This document shows positions 8,082 to 17,208 of a DNA stretch of 64,000 bases, piece by piece (within the stretch, counting starts at the first letter, position 1; each line of letters begins with the position of its first letter). This stretch comes from Kocuria sp. cx-455. GTDB lineage: Bacteria; Actinomycetota; Actinomycetes; Actinomycetales; Micrococcaceae. The translations under genes were made by a program, and so were the position numbers. Location: NCBI RefSeq assembly GCF_014698015.1, contig NZ_JACXBS010000006.1, positions 186,001 to 250,000 of the forward strand, written 5' to 3'. The notes beneath the pieces are model-generated. The model saw only the letters and a program-made list of their open reading frames with translations. It searched no databases and was not told the origin of the DNA.

Positions 8082-8831
8082 ATGAAGTGCAGCGTGGTCA
8101 TCCCCACACGCAACGATTCCGGGTACCTGCATCGGTGCCTGCGGGCCTTGAGTCGGCAGAGCCGCCTTCCCGATCAAATCATCGTGGTGGATAACGGCTC
8201 CACGGATGACATCGCTGCAGTCCTCGGGGAATTCCCGGAGGTCACGTGTTTTCGCGAAGACATCCCCGGTGTGGCATATGCCGTTCGCTCCGGGTACGAC
8301 GCCGCTCGGCATCCCGTGATCCTGCGCTGCGACGCGGACAGCATTCCCTCAACGCAGTGGGTTGAACGCATGATGGAAACCATGGAGCGCTGTGCCGCCT
8401 CCACCGGCGCAACCCACGTGGTCGCAGTGTCGGGAATCGCTCGGTTCGGACCCCGACACCCCACGCTAGGGAGATTGGCGGGGGCCTTGTACTCGTACAC
8501 GTACCGGCTCGTGGCCGGACTAGCCCTGGGGCATGTGGCGCTCTGGGGGTCCAACATGGCTATGACCGCTGCGTGGTGGCATTCGGTTCGGGACCGCGTC
8601 CATTTGTCGGCGGACATCCATGACGACTACGACCTCAGTTTCCAGCTGGGCCCGGACCAGACCATCCGGTTGGATCCTCGCAACGTGATGTTGGTGTCCT
8701 GGCGGGCAGCGGCCTCACCCTCCCGGATCGTGCGACAGCTGCGCATGGCGTACAGCACCATGCACACCAATTGGGTGATCCAAAAACCATGGGTTCGAAT
8801 GCGAGACAGGTGGAGTGCCTCACGTGGCTGA
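8082..8831 (+). CDS. Glycosyltransferase family 2 protein
   Basis: A 249-residue GT-A enzyme: SVVIPTRNDSGYLHRCL opens the nucleotide-sugar fold, IIVVDNGSTDD is the first acidic motif and RCDADSIPSTQWV holds the DxD-like metal site. The C-terminal part has an amphipathic region but no long transmembrane helices, so it is probably peripheral. The donor and acceptor cannot be predicted. The start ATG follows GGAGACTC. Its stop overlaps the next gene by 17 bp, so the two are probably co-translated. Confidence 0.88.
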   Translation: MKCSVVIPTRNDSGYLHRCLRALSRQSRLPDQIIVVDNGSTDDIAAVLGEFPEVTCFREDIPGVAYAVRSGYDAARHPVILRCDADSIPSTQWVERMMETMERCAASTGATHVVAVSGIARFGPRHPTLGRLAGALYSYTYRLVAGLALGHVALWGSNMAMTAAWWHSVRDRVHLSADIHDDYDLSFQLGPDQTIRLDPRNVMLVSWRAAASPSRIVRQLRMAYSTMHTNWVIQKPWVRMRDRWSASRG

Positions 8832-9354
8832 GCGGCGCCCCGCAGGCGAATATGTCGCCTCCAGCATGTGCTTCTCCGCCCTGGCCTTCGCCCTCTTATA
8901 CGGAATTCAGGAGCGGTGGGTTGACGTTGCCGTCCTACTTCTGGCCGGGCTCGGCCAAGTGGTGGCCTTTCTCTGCTTCCGAAACGGGTACGCGCGGGGC
9001 GTGTCCAGTGTGGTGGTGCTGATTGCCGGGGTGAGTGCCGCGGAACAGCTCTACAGCAGAATCTCGTGGTGGGATCTTTTGATCCACTTCATCTGCACGT
9101 ACGTGCTGGTCTTGATCGTCTGGAATCACGTGCTCCGCCGCGCCCCGGGGCGGGGCACCCTCCCCACTCGCCGACGCATTCTCATGTGCACAGTTGCCGG
9201 CCTGGCGCTGGCCGCGGTGTGGGAACTCATGGAGCTCATTGGGTTCTTATTCGTGACCCCCGACATCCACATTCCACCGCTCGACACCCTCAGTGACGTC
9301 GCCGCCGGGGTCCTGGGTGCTTCCCTGGCAGGACTCCACAGGAAATCTCGGTAG
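8815..9354 (+). CDS. Polytopic membrane protein, DUF2238/VanZ-like appearance
   Basis: The 179-residue product starts at GTG (AGGTGG just upstream) inside the 3' end of the glycosyltransferase gene. It has five or six hydrophobic helices. Charged residues embedded in the helices, in SWWDLLIHFICTYVL, AAVWELMELIGF and PLDTLSDVAAGVLGASLAG, give the D..H / E..E / DT..D pattern seen in DUF2238-type and VanZ-like proteins. The function is unknown. Tight coupling to a family 2 glycosyltransferase hints at a shared role in envelope glycan or lipid modification, which is only inference. Confidence 0.65.
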   Translation: MPHVAERRPAGEYVASSMCFSALAFALLYGIQERWVDVAVLLLAGLGQVVAFLCFRNGYARGVSSVVVLIAGVSAAEQLYSRISWWDLLIHFICTYVLVLIVWNHVLRRAPGRGTLPTRRRILMCTVAGLALAAVWELMELIGFLFVTPDIHIPPLDTLSDVAAGVLGASLAGLHRKSR

Positions 9355-9381
9355 AGGGGCACAAAGACTGTTGTCCGCGTG

Positions 9382-10056
9382 TCAATCCAGTCCTGGCAAG
9401 GGTCGGGACACGACCTCACGGGCATCTTCCACAGAGACACCCACCATCCGGAGCATGTTCTCGGCGAAGTGTTCGGCGAGCTCCTCTCGACCCTCACCTG
9501 AGTTCACCATATTGATCGCGGACGCTTGTGCCCCAAACGTGCACACGACAGCTAGATCAAGGTCCACCACGTTCAACCGCCCCGCCTTGACGCCACGCTC
9601 CAAGTCGCGGCGACAGCGCGGACCGAGCACTTCCACCACTATCGGATGGGCCACACCCAATTTCACGTAAATCCTGCCCCACAACGGATCGGTGAGCGCG
9701 TGACGGACGAGTAATCGCAGGGATGCCGCGTAGATCTCGGCCGGATCATTGGTGAACTCCGCCACTCGGTCCAACCGGTCGCCCACGGAATCGATTTCCC
9801 CTTTTATCAGCGTGCTCAACAGATCTTCGAGAGACGGAAAGTAGTTGTAGATGGTCCCGGCGGCCAGCTCCGCTGCGGCCGATACATCAGCCATGGTGAC
9901 GGCCGCCAAACCCCGGTCAGCCACCAGCTTGCGCGCGGCTGCCAACAGCTTTGCTCGGGTTCGCGCCCGTCGCCGCCACTGTCGACCACCATTCATCCCC
10001 TCCGTCGGCAGTGGCGCGGACGTTTCCAACGGGGCGTCAGAGGAGGCAGAACTCAT
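9382..10056 (-). CDS. rolR: TetR-family repressor of the resorcinol cluster (RolR-like)
   Basis: A 224-residue TetR protein: the helix-turn-helix lies at about residues 25-70 (AAARKLVADRGLAAVTMADV, AGTIYNYFPSLEDLLSTLI). It is transcribed away from the hydroxylase-reductase-dioxygenase operon, exactly the arrangement of rolR and rolHMD in Corynebacterium glutamicum, where RolR binds resorcinol or hydroxyquinol and releases the promoter. Two TCAA-NN-TTGA palindromes in the intergenic region are likely binding sites. The start is either ATG 10056 or GTG 10062; neither has a strong ribosome site. The regulatory assignment rests on synteny, not on ligand-pocket residues. Confidence 0.75.
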   Translation of the reverse strand: MSSASSDAPLETSAPLPTEGMNGGRQWRRRARTRAKLLAAARKLVADRGLAAVTMADVSAAAELAAGTIYNYFPSLEDLLSTLIKGEIDSVGDRLDRVAEFTNDPAEIYAASLRLLVRHALTDPLWGRIYVKLGVAHPIVVEVLGPRCRRDLERGVKAGRLNVVDLDLAVVCTFGAQASAINMVNSGEGREELAEHFAENMLRMVGVSVEDAREVVSRPLPGLD

Positions 10057-10089
10057 GCCCACAGACTACGTGAGCAGGTTCAGCAACAT

Positions 10090-10132
10090 TCAATATTGAG
10101 GCTTGCATCAATCTTGAGCATACCCTCATAAT
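10090..10132 (+). promoter_or_regulatory. rolHMD promoter with two TCAA-NN-TTGA operators
   Basis: TTGCAT (10103-10108) and CATAAT (10127-10132) are spaced 18 bp and form a good promoter for the rightward operon. The palindrome TCAATCTTGA (10109-10118) fills the spacer next to the -35, and a perfect copy TCAATATTGA (10090-10099) lies 19 bp upstream. A TetR dimer on these sites would block RNA polymerase. Confidence 0.6.
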
Positions 10133-10177
10133 GAGATGCAGTTCACAGCTGATCTGACGTCTCTGACAGGAGCCCTC

Positions 10178-11812
10178 ATGACCATTCCTCCGACCAAGGC
10201 CATGCCGGTGGTGCCCACCACCGATACGGTTGCGGACTACGAAGCTGATGTCGCCATCGTCGGATACGGGCCCGTGGGCGCATTACTTGCGCTGCAATTG
10301 GCACAGAACGGCCACAGCGTGGTAGCGGTGGACCGGTGGCGCGAGCCCTACAAGCTACCCCGTGCTGTCACTTACGACCACGAAATTGCCCGCATTTTGG
10401 CCACTCTCGGCATTGACTCCGACAACGACGACGCCGTGGAACGCCACCCCGAGATTTACTACTGGAAGAACGCCGACGGTAAGACCCTTCAGGAAGTGGA
10501 CTGGGGCAGTGACAACCCGTCCGGGTGGGCTACGCGCTACTGGTTCTACCAACCGGAACTTGAGGAGCGACTGCGGTCGATGGCAGCCCAGTACGAGCAA
10601 GTGACTCTCCTACGTGGAATGCGCGTCACCCAGCTGACGCAAGATGTCGACTCGGCCACCGTTGACGGCATCCAACTCCACGACGAGGGCGGTGCCCAAC
10701 GCACTCGGATCAAGGCCAAGTACGTTATTGGCTGCGACGGCGCCAACAGCATAGTTCGCGACAGCCAAAAAATGGCATACGAGGACCACGGCTACTTCTT
10801 CGATTGGCTCATCCTGGACATGAAGCCCACGGTCGAGCGCGAGTGGTCCCCTGCCCACTGGCAGCTGTGCGATCCAGCGCGTCCCACAACCATCGTTCCC
10901 GGCGGACCCGGGCGACGCCGCTGGGAATTCATGGTGCTCCCGGGCGAGCAACCTTCCGAACTGGCCAGTCCGGAATCCGCCTGGAAGCTCCTGGAACCGT
11001 GGGACGTCACGCCGGACAATGCCGAACTCGAACGATCCGCGGTGTATCGCTTCCAGGCTCGATGGTCGGATGAATGGCGTAGGGGACGTGCGTTGATCGC
11101 CGGGGATGCCGCGCACCTCATGCCGCCGTTTGCCGGTGAGGGCATGTGCGCCGGTGTTCGTGACGCCATTGCGTTGGGGTGGCGTTTGGATCTGGTACTT
11201 TGTGGCCTCGCGGAAGACGCGCTCTTGGATTCTTACGGTCCCGAGCGTCGCGAACACGTGAAGTCCTACGTCGAGTTCTCCATGGAACTCGGCAAAGTCA
11301 TCTGCATTACCGACCCCGCGGCTGCCGCCGAGCGGGACAAGCACATGCTGGCGGACATGGAGAACTACGATGGCACTCCGGTGAACACTGATATCGGCAT
11401 TCTGGGCCCGGGGCTGGGCGTGGAAGGTGATGCTCACGTGGGGGAGCTGGCGCACCAGGGCGTTGTCGAGGGGTTCGGGAAACGGGGTCGATTCGACGAT
11501 GTGGTCGGTCGCGGGTGGATCTTGATCGGCCTGGAACACTCTCCGTGGGAGGCACTCACCGGGCAGCAATGCGCGGCGTTGGAGCGGCTGGACGCCAAGG
11601 CCGTTCACATTGGCCCGGTGGGCAGCGATGCAGAGATTCACGACGTGGACGGCGTGTTTACCACGTGGCTGGGAGACATGGGCGTGAAGTACGTGGTGCT
11701 TCGCCCCGACTTCTACGTGGCCGCCTCGGCCACGGACAGCCAACACCTGCAGCAGTCCGTCAACACACTGATTTCCAGGTTGCATTTGATCGCCAAAGGA
11801 GAAACCAAATGA
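10178..11812 (+). CDS. rolH: Resorcinol 4-hydroxylase, FAD-dependent monooxygenase
   Basis: A 544-residue class A flavoprotein hydroxylase. VAIVGYGPVGALLALQLAQ is the ADP-binding GxGxxG fold and ALIAGDAAHLMPPFAGEGMC the GD motif that binds the FAD ribityl chain. It would convert resorcinol to hydroxyquinol with NAD(P)H and O2 in the cytosol. The substrate is inferred from its partners, maleylacetate reductase and hydroxyquinol dioxygenase, and from the same order in C. glutamicum; on sequence alone it resembles MhpA-type phenylpropionate hydroxylases. The ATG at 10178 follows AGGAG, whereas the earlier in-frame ATG at 10136 has no ribosome site. It overlaps the next gene by 4 bp. Confidence 0.85.
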   Translation: MTIPPTKAMPVVPTTDTVADYEADVAIVGYGPVGALLALQLAQNGHSVVAVDRWREPYKLPRAVTYDHEIARILATLGIDSDNDDAVERHPEIYYWKNADGKTLQEVDWGSDNPSGWATRYWFYQPELEERLRSMAAQYEQVTLLRGMRVTQLTQDVDSATVDGIQLHDEGGAQRTRIKAKYVIGCDGANSIVRDSQKMAYEDHGYFFDWLILDMKPTVEREWSPAHWQLCDPARPTTIVPGGPGRRRWEFMVLPGEQPSELASPESAWKLLEPWDVTPDNAELERSAVYRFQARWSDEWRRGRALIAGDAAHLMPPFAGEGMCAGVRDAIALGWRLDLVLCGLAEDALLDSYGPERREHVKSYVEFSMELGKVICITDPAAAAERDKHMLADMENYDGTPVNTDIGILGPGLGVEGDAHVGELAHQGVVEGFGKRGRFDDVVGRGWILIGLEHSPWEALTGQQCAALERLDAKAVHIGPVGSDAEIHDVDGVFTTWLGDMGVKYVVLRPDFYVAASATDSQHLQQSVNTLISRLHLIAKGETK

Positions 11813-12900
11813 CATCGTTCATTCACGACACCTTGGGCCAACGAGTCATCCTGGACGCGGGCAAAGCGCCGGAACATTTACGTGCCGAGCTGGAACGCCT
11901 GGAGTGCTCCAACGTCATGGTGATCGCCTCGGAGTTCGAATCTGACCTCGCCGCGCAAGTGGCGGGTGAGACTGACACGGTTCTGAACTGGAACGAGGTA
12001 CGCCAGCACGTTCCGGTGGAGAACGCTCAACGAGCCCGCCGGGCGGCAGCGGATGCAAAGATAGACGTTCTCGTCAGTGTGGGTGGCGGTTCCACCACGG
12101 GTCTGGCAAAGGCTATTGCTCTCACTTCTGGTTTGCCGATCATTGCCGTACCCACCACGTATGCCGGTTCCGAAGCCACACGCATGTGGGGCATGACCGA
12201 AGACCGAACCAAGTCAACGGGTTTGGACGATCGCGTTCTACCTAAAACTGTGATCTACGATTCCACGTTGACGTTGACGCTGCCCGTTGAGTTGTCCGTC
12301 GCCTCCGGATTCAATGGGTTGGCGCACTGTATTGATTCCATGTGGGCCCCCAATACGGACCCTATTGCTCAGGCCATGGCGCTGGAAGGGATCCGCGCGC
12401 TCGCCCGTGGCCTGCCGCAGGTGGTGAGCGACCCGAAGGATCTTGGGGGAAGAGACCTGTGCCTGTACGGTGCGTATCTTTCAGCGGTCTCTTTCGCTTC
12501 CGCGGGATCAGGTCTCCACCATAAGATCTGCCACGTTCTGGGCGGTACGTTCGACCTGCCTCACGCCCAGACCCACGCCACGGTCCTGCCGTACGTCCTT
12601 GCTTTCAATGCCCCTTCAGTTCCTGAAATCGCTCGTCGAATTTCCCAGGCACTCGACGACGCCCCGTCTGATGGGTCGGCACCAGCGGCGGTATCGGCGT
12701 TGGAGACACTGCGCGAGGCCACCAATGCACCGCGAGCCCTCCGGGATGTTGGAATGCCCGAGGACGGGATTGCCGAGGCCGTGGAACGCATTATGGGGGT
12801 GGCCCCGGCAGACAATCCCACGCCCGTGACCGAAGAAAATCTGACAAATCTGCTGCGCAACGCGTGGTCCGGCGAAATCCCGGGAGGAAATCATGAGTGA
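11809..12900 (+). CDS. rolM: Maleylacetate reductase
   Basis: A 363-residue member of the iron-containing alcohol dehydrogenase fold. [19 protein letters not shown] binds the nucleotide, and [17 protein letters not shown] plus [14 protein letters not shown] are the maleylacetate-reductase versions of the dehydrogenase motifs. It reduces maleylacetate, the ring-cleavage product of hydroxyquinol, to 3-oxoadipate with NAD(P)H. The start overlaps the hydroxylase stop (ATGA) with AAAGGAG just before it. The frame is open for nearly 300 bp further upstream, but that part is antiparallel noise inside the hydroxylase gene. Confidence 0.92.
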   Translation: MTSFIHDTLGQRVILDAGKAPEHLRAELERLECSNVMVIASEFESDLAAQVAGETDTVLNWNEVRQHVPVENAQRARRAAADAKIDVLVSVGGGSTTGLAKAIALTSGLPIIAVPTTYAGSEATRMWGMTEDRTKSTGLDDRVLPKTVIYDSTLTLTLPVELSVASGFNGLAHCIDSMWAPNTDPIAQAMALEGIRALARGLPQVVSDPKDLGGRDLCLYGAYLSAVSFASAGSGLHHKICHVLGGTFDLPHAQTHATVLPYVLAFNAPSVPEIARRISQALDDAPSDGSAPAAVSALETLREATNAPRALRDVGMPEDGIAEAVERIMGVAPADNPTPVTEENLTNLLRNAWSGEIPGGNHE

Positions 12901-13789
12901 AACGGTGAACAACAGCGTGGCCGAAAAACAAAGTGAAAGGGAACAGTTCGTCACTAATATTGCTCTGGAGTCTTTTGAGGATTCTCCCAATGAGCGATTA
13001 AAAGAAATCATGCAGTCGCTAACCAAGCACCTGCATGATTTCGCGCGCGAGGTGCGCCTGACTGAGGACGAGTGGAATGCCGGAATCAAATTCCTGACGG
13101 ATGCCGGACACATCACCACGGGTACTCGACAGGAATTCGTGCTGCTGTCGGATGTGCTGGGTGTGTCCATGCAGACCATTGCCATCAACAATGAGGCCTA
13201 CGAGAACGCTACCGAGGCCACCGTCTTCGGACCGTTCTTCGTGGAGGACGCACCGGAAATCGACAACGGCGGTGACATGGCCTTTGGGGCAAAGGGTCAA
13301 CCGTGTTGGGTCGAAGGAACCGTGAAAGACACCGATGGCAACCCTCTGCCCGGTGCTCGCATCGAGGTGTGGGAATGTGATGAGGACGGTTTCTACGACG
13401 TTCAGTACGACGATGGCCGCACTGCGACCCGCGCCCACTTGTTCGCGGACGAGAACGGCGAATACCGATTTTGGGGACTGACACCTGTCCCCTACCCCAT
13501 TCCCTACGACGGGCCGGTCGGTAAAATGCTCGACGCGGTGGGACGTTCCCCAATGCGCGCCTCACACCTGCACTTCATGGTGTCCGCCCCGGAGAAGCAC
13601 ACTCTGGTCACTCACATCTTTGTCAACGGCTGCGAGTACCTGAAACGAGACAGCGTGTTCGGGGTGAAGCCTTCTCTGATCAAGGACTTCGAACAGCAAA
13701 CTGCAAACACACCTACCCCGGACGGCCGTGAACTGGATCGGGATTGGGCCCGCGCTCGCTTCGATATCGTGCTGCCGCCGGCGAAGTAG
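12893..13789 (+). CDS. rolD: Hydroxyquinol 1,2-dioxygenase (intradiol)
   Basis: The 298-residue protein has the N-terminal helical linker domain of cytosolic catechol-type dioxygenases (residues 1-110, [19 protein letters not shown]) and an intradiol barrel: [50 protein letters not shown] and [11 protein letters not shown], which hold the two Tyr and two His ligands of the ferric iron. It opens hydroxyquinol between the ortho hydroxyls to give maleylacetate for the upstream reductase. The start overlaps the reductase by 8 bp, with GGGAGGAAATC as ribosome site. It is the last gene of the operon. Confidence 0.92.
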   Translation: MSETVNNSVAEKQSEREQFVTNIALESFEDSPNERLKEIMQSLTKHLHDFAREVRLTEDEWNAGIKFLTDAGHITTGTRQEFVLLSDVLGVSMQTIAINNEAYENATEATVFGPFFVEDAPEIDNGGDMAFGAKGQPCWVEGTVKDTDGNPLPGARIEVWECDEDGFYDVQYDDGRTATRAHLFADENGEYRFWGLTPVPYPIPYDGPVGKMLDAVGRSPMRASHLHFMVSAPEKHTLVTHIFVNGCEYLKRDSVFGVKPSLIKDFEQQTANTPTPDGRELDRDWARARFDIVLPPAK

Positions 13790-13905
13790 AAGAGCTGCGC
13801 CCTCCCCGGCGGTGACAGTTGAATGGGTGGCCCTCACCTGAAAACCCATCCCGATCATGACAAAAGTCAGTGGCGCCCTCCGCCCGTGGTTGACACACTC
13901 AAGTC

Positions 13906-14094
13906 ATGAAACGGCAAACTCTGGCTTTCTTCGCTCTGGTCATCACCATCCTCTACGGAGCGGGCTTCGCAGCCTTCGACACCTCCCAGGCCTATGCGGC
14001 CCTGGGCGGTGCCCTGGTGGCCATCTCGTGGATTGCAGTGGGCGTCTTCGGGCGGGACACTCCCCGAGGATCTCGCCGTTCACTCGACAACTGA
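13906..14094 (+). CDS. Small two-helix membrane protein
   Basis: Sixty-two residues with two hydrophobic segments (MKRQTLAFFALVITILYGAG and AALGGALVAISWIAVGVF) and a basic C-terminus. No family is recognised. A plausible TTGACA lies only 15 bp before the ATG and no good ribosome site is visible, so the start or even the gene is uncertain. Hydropathy and codon use look like a real protein. Confidence 0.5.
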   Translation: MKRQTLAFFALVITILYGAGFAAFDTSQAYAALGGALVAISWIAVGVFGRDTPRGSRRSLDN

Positions 14095-14165
14095 CTGCCC
14101 CCCCCATTGACGGTCATGTCCGAAAACCGCTAGTGCCATGCGTGGAAGCGTGTCACTGTGGTGAC

Positions 14166-15659
14166 ATGAACTTTCAGGACATGAGCTTTGACCAGCGGTA
14201 CCGCGCCGTTCAATCGCGCGATCACCGCTTTGACGGTCAGTTCGTCCTGGGCGTGACAACAACCGGGATCTACTGCCGCCCCAGTTGCCCAGCGCGCACC
14301 CCCAAACCCGAAAACGTGCAGTTCTTCCGCGCGAGCGCCGCCGCCCATGCCGCGGGGTTCCGGGCCTGCAAACGATGCTTACCCGAAGCCGTCCCCGGCT
14401 CACCGGAGTGGAATCTTCGGGGAGACGTGGCCGGTCGAGCGATGCGACTAATAAATGACGGTGTGATCGATCTGCACGGCGTTTCGGGCCTCGCACAGCG
14501 TCTCGGTTATTCGACCCGCCACCTCACCCGCATCCTCCGCGACGAAACGGGGGCCGGGCCGCTCGCACTCGCCCGGGCCCACCGCGCCCAAACGGCCCGG
14601 GTACTCCTCACGCAAACGGCGATGCCCATCTCGGACATCGCGTTCTCGGCAGGGTTCAGCAGTATCCGCCAGTTCAACGACACGATTCGTGAAGTGTACG
14701 ACCTCTCTCCGCAGCAGGTCCGAGCGCACGGTCGCCGCACTGCACAGACCGACACCCCCATCGTGGACATCGGCTTGAGCTATCGGGAGCCCATCGACCT
14801 GCCTGGGCTATTCGACTGGTTCGCCGCACGCGCGATTCCCGGCCTCGAACACGCGGATGCCTGGTCCTACGCGCGGGCCGCCCACTTGTCCGGCGGGCCT
14901 GCATGGTTCAGGGTGTACACCTCGCCCGATTCGCGCCACGACCTGCGCCTGCAAGCTCGGGTCACCGAGATGCAGGACCTCCCCGTTCTCATGGCGCGCG
15001 TTCGTCGGCTGTTCGATCTCGACGCCGATCCGGTCGCCGTGGACACAGCCCTCACCACCCTCTCGACCATCAGTCCGCTCGTCGCGGCGGCGACTGGGAT
15101 TCGTGTGGCCGGCTGCGTGGATCCGCATGAACTCTTGATCCGCACCATGATCGGCCAAAAGATCTCCGTGGCTGCGGCACGCACGGTCCTCACCCGGATC
15201 ACCACCGAACTGGGGGGTCCCGCTCCCGCGTTCGCGCTCGGACTCACCCACATGTTTCCCACTATGGAGTCCATTGCTGAGCGCGGCGGCGCCGTCTTGT
15301 TGGGACCGAAAACTCGCCGGAACGCCGTCGTTACCGCGGCCGAAGCCCTCGCGGCAGGCCGGCTGCGCCTCGGGTTCGGTGACGACTACCACGAACAACG
15401 GAAGGCCTTGCTCGCGCTGACAGGCGTGGGCCCCTGGACCGCGGAGTACGTGCGCATGCGTGTCACTGGCGATCCGGACGTGTTCCTGATCGACGACGGC
15501 GCTCTGCGCGCCGGAGCTCGCCGGGCCGGTTTGCCCGCGGGCAAGTCCGAACTACTCGCCTGGTCGGCCCAAGCCGCGCCGTGGCGCAGTTACCTGACCA
15601 CCCACCTGTGGAGGGCGCCCACCGTGCCCGCACAGCCGCCCGAAGGAGACCCCTCATGA
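14166..15659 (+). CDS. Ada-AlkA fusion: methyl-phosphotriester sensor, AraC domain and 3-methyladenine glycosylase
   Basis: The 497 residues hold three parts. Residues 1-80 are the Ada zinc domain with Cys37, Cys41, Cys68 and Cys71 (GIYCRPSCPARTPKP, ACKRCLPEA); Cys37 would accept a methyl group from DNA phosphotriesters. Residues 95-200 are an AraC helix-turn-helix (LAQRLGYSTRHLTRILRD). The rest is an AlkA glycosylase with the helix-hairpin-helix LLALTGVGPWTAEYVRMR and the catalytic Asp region DVFLIDDGALR. It both senses alkylation and excises alkylated bases, and likely activates its own operon. It overlaps ogt by 4 bp. The start ATG is supported by alignment to the Ada N-terminus. Confidence 0.9.
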   Translation: MNFQDMSFDQRYRAVQSRDHRFDGQFVLGVTTTGIYCRPSCPARTPKPENVQFFRASAAAHAAGFRACKRCLPEAVPGSPEWNLRGDVAGRAMRLINDGVIDLHGVSGLAQRLGYSTRHLTRILRDETGAGPLALARAHRAQTARVLLTQTAMPISDIAFSAGFSSIRQFNDTIREVYDLSPQQVRAHGRRTAQTDTPIVDIGLSYREPIDLPGLFDWFAARAIPGLEHADAWSYARAAHLSGGPAWFRVYTSPDSRHDLRLQARVTEMQDLPVLMARVRRLFDLDADPVAVDTALTTLSTISPLVAAATGIRVAGCVDPHELLIRTMIGQKISVAAARTVLTRITTELGGPAPAFALGLTHMFPTMESIAERGGAVLLGPKTRRNAVVTAAEALAAGRLRLGFGDDYHEQRKALLALTGVGPWTAEYVRMRVTGDPDVFLIDDGALRAGARRAGLPAGKSELLAWSAQAAPWRSYLTTHLWRAPTVPAQPPEGDPS

Positions 15660-16150
15660 CCGCCACATTCCAAACCGTGAACACCCCGGACGGACCGTTC
15701 ACCGTGATCATCAGTGAGGCGGGGAAAGTCATTGCCTCCGGGTGGACCTCGTCCGTTACAGACACCGCCTCGCGGATCCGCCCCGCCCACCGCCCGGACA
15801 AGATCGAGGAAGGGCCAGGGGACGCGGCGTCCGCGGTGGAGGCCTACTACGCGGGGGATGTGCGCGCCGTCGAAACTGTGGAGGTCCAATTGCACGGTAC
15901 CGACGGCCAGCTCGCGGGGTGGCAGGCGCTGCGCCAGATCAAACCAGGTCAGCCATTGAACTACTCACAGTTCGCGCGTGCCCTGGGGAGCCCGTCTGCC
16001 GTGCGCGCGGCGGCGTCCATTTGCGCGCGCAATCCCGTAGCCCTGTTCGTACCCTGCCACCGTGTGCTCCGCACGGACGGTTCCCTGGGTGGCTTTGCGT
16101 GGGGGCTCGACATCAAACAGAGCTTGTTGGACCGCGAGGCAAGCGCCTGA
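15656..16150 (+). CDS. ogt: Methylated-DNA--protein-cysteine methyltransferase (Ogt)
   Basis: A 164-residue suicide repair protein. The active-site block NPVALFVPCHRVLRTDGSLG contains the acceptor Cys134 in PCHRV, and RAAASICARNP is the DNA-recognition helix with the Arg finger. It takes methyl groups directly from O6-methylguanine and O4-methylthymine. The ATG overlaps the Ada-AlkA stop (ATGA) and follows GAAGGAGAC, so the two form one adaptive-response operon. It converges on the WYL regulator, with only 9 bp between their stops. Confidence 0.94.
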   Translation: MTATFQTVNTPDGPFTVIISEAGKVIASGWTSSVTDTASRIRPAHRPDKIEEGPGDAASAVEAYYAGDVRAVETVEVQLHGTDGQLAGWQALRQIKPGQPLNYSQFARALGSPSAVRAAASICARNPVALFVPCHRVLRTDGSLGGFAWGLDIKQSLLDREASA

Positions 16151-16159
16151 CATACCCGA

Positions 16160-17119
16160 TCAAGGGTCAGACGGCGTGCTTCCAGCTGCCCGCCGCAACC
16201 TATCCCCCAGCGCCGCAACCGCAGCGCGGACCTCCGCGTCCGCGACCACAGTGAACTCGCAGGGCAGCAGGATCAGCCACTCCGCGGCCTGCTGGGGACT
16301 GTCCGCGCCGGTGGTGAATTCGGAGACGCCAGGTTTGATTTCTCGCAATTCGCTGCTTCCCCAGTGCATGTACTCCGGCGCGTCCTCCGCCGCCAATTTT
16401 GCGTGAATGACCACGCGATGCTTGTAGGCACCCAAAGGCATAGGCTCGCGCAGAGACTCCAGCGCCTCATCTGAATCCGCCCTGCGACGAAAAATCCAGC
16501 CACCCACCCGCATGTCGGCCATGCGATCGAGGCGGAATGAACGCCAAGCCTCGCGAGCGACGTCGTACGCGGCCAAGTACCAGACGCGCCCACGACACGA
16601 GACCTGATGAGGCTCGACCCACCGTTCCGTGAGGACCCCATTCCGGTCCACGTAGCTGAAACGAAGCCTACGTCGCAGCCTGACCGCGTCCGCGCAGTCC
16701 GCTAGAATCCCCTGGTCCACCGAGGCCGTCATCCTGGACATATCCGTGGATGCGCGCAGTTCGCGTGCTTTCAGCCGTGCCGCTGGAGGCAGAATGCCGT
16801 CAATCTTGGCGAGTGCCCGGGACACTACCTCAGCATTGGCCACTTGGCCCGTCGTCACGGTGAGCGCGAGGTTGACCGCGAGCGCTTCATCCTCGTCGAG
16901 CGATAGTGCGGGCAGCGCCTGGCCGCGACGCAACGCGTAACCACCGCCCTGGCCGGGCTCGGCATCCACGGTGTAGCCAAGATTTCGCACGCGGTCGACG
17001 TCGCGGCGTAGCGTTCGCGGCGTGACGCCCAGTTCTGCGGCGAGCTCCGGCCCGGACCACACGGCGCGATGACCGAGCAGGCTCAGCAGTTTTAGTGCGC
17101 GGGAGGTCGGATCCGTCAC
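16160..17119 (-). CDS. YafY-type regulator: HTH domain plus WYL domain
   Basis: A 319-residue protein with a DeoR-like winged helix at residues 5-60 (ALKLLSLLGHRAVWSGPELA, LGVTPRTLRRDVDRVRNLGY) and a WYL domain at about 140-215 (RFSYVDRNG, RVWYLAAYDVAREAWRSFRL). WYL domains sense ligands such as nucleic acids. It diverges from the DinB-like gene, and a perfect 9-bp inverted repeat directly upstream of its GTG start is the probable operator for both. A TTG at 17155 would extend the protein by 12 residues into that operator, so the GTG is preferred. Confidence 0.85.
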   Translation of the reverse strand: MTDPTSRALKLLSLLGHRAVWSGPELAAELGVTPRTLRRDVDRVRNLGYTVDAEPGQGGGYALRRGQALPALSLDEDEALAVNLALTVTTGQVANAEVVSRALAKIDGILPPAARLKARELRASTDMSRMTASVDQGILADCADAVRLRRRLRFSYVDRNGVLTERWVEPHQVSCRGRVWYLAAYDVAREAWRSFRLDRMADMRVGGWIFRRRADSDEALESLREPMPLGAYKHRVVIHAKLAAEDAPEYMHWGSSELREIKPGVSEFTTGADSPQQAAEWLILLPCEFTVVADAEVRAAVAALGDRLRRAAGSTPSDP

Positions 17120-17133
17120 GCACTCAGTGTGAC

Positions 17134-17154
17134 TGCGGACAGGATCTGTCCGCA
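17134..17154. promoter_or_regulatory. Perfect inverted repeat TGCGGACAG / CTGTCCGCA, likely WYL-regulator operator
   Basis: Arms 17134-17142 and 17146-17154 are perfectly complementary around GAT, midway between the divergent YafY-type gene and the DinB-like gene. The position and symmetry fit an operator shared by both promoters. Confidence 0.65.
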
Positions 17155-17208
17155 ATGGGGTTCACGATTCTCTCATCAGCAGTTGAAGCAGTCGAGAGAG
17201 GCAAGATC

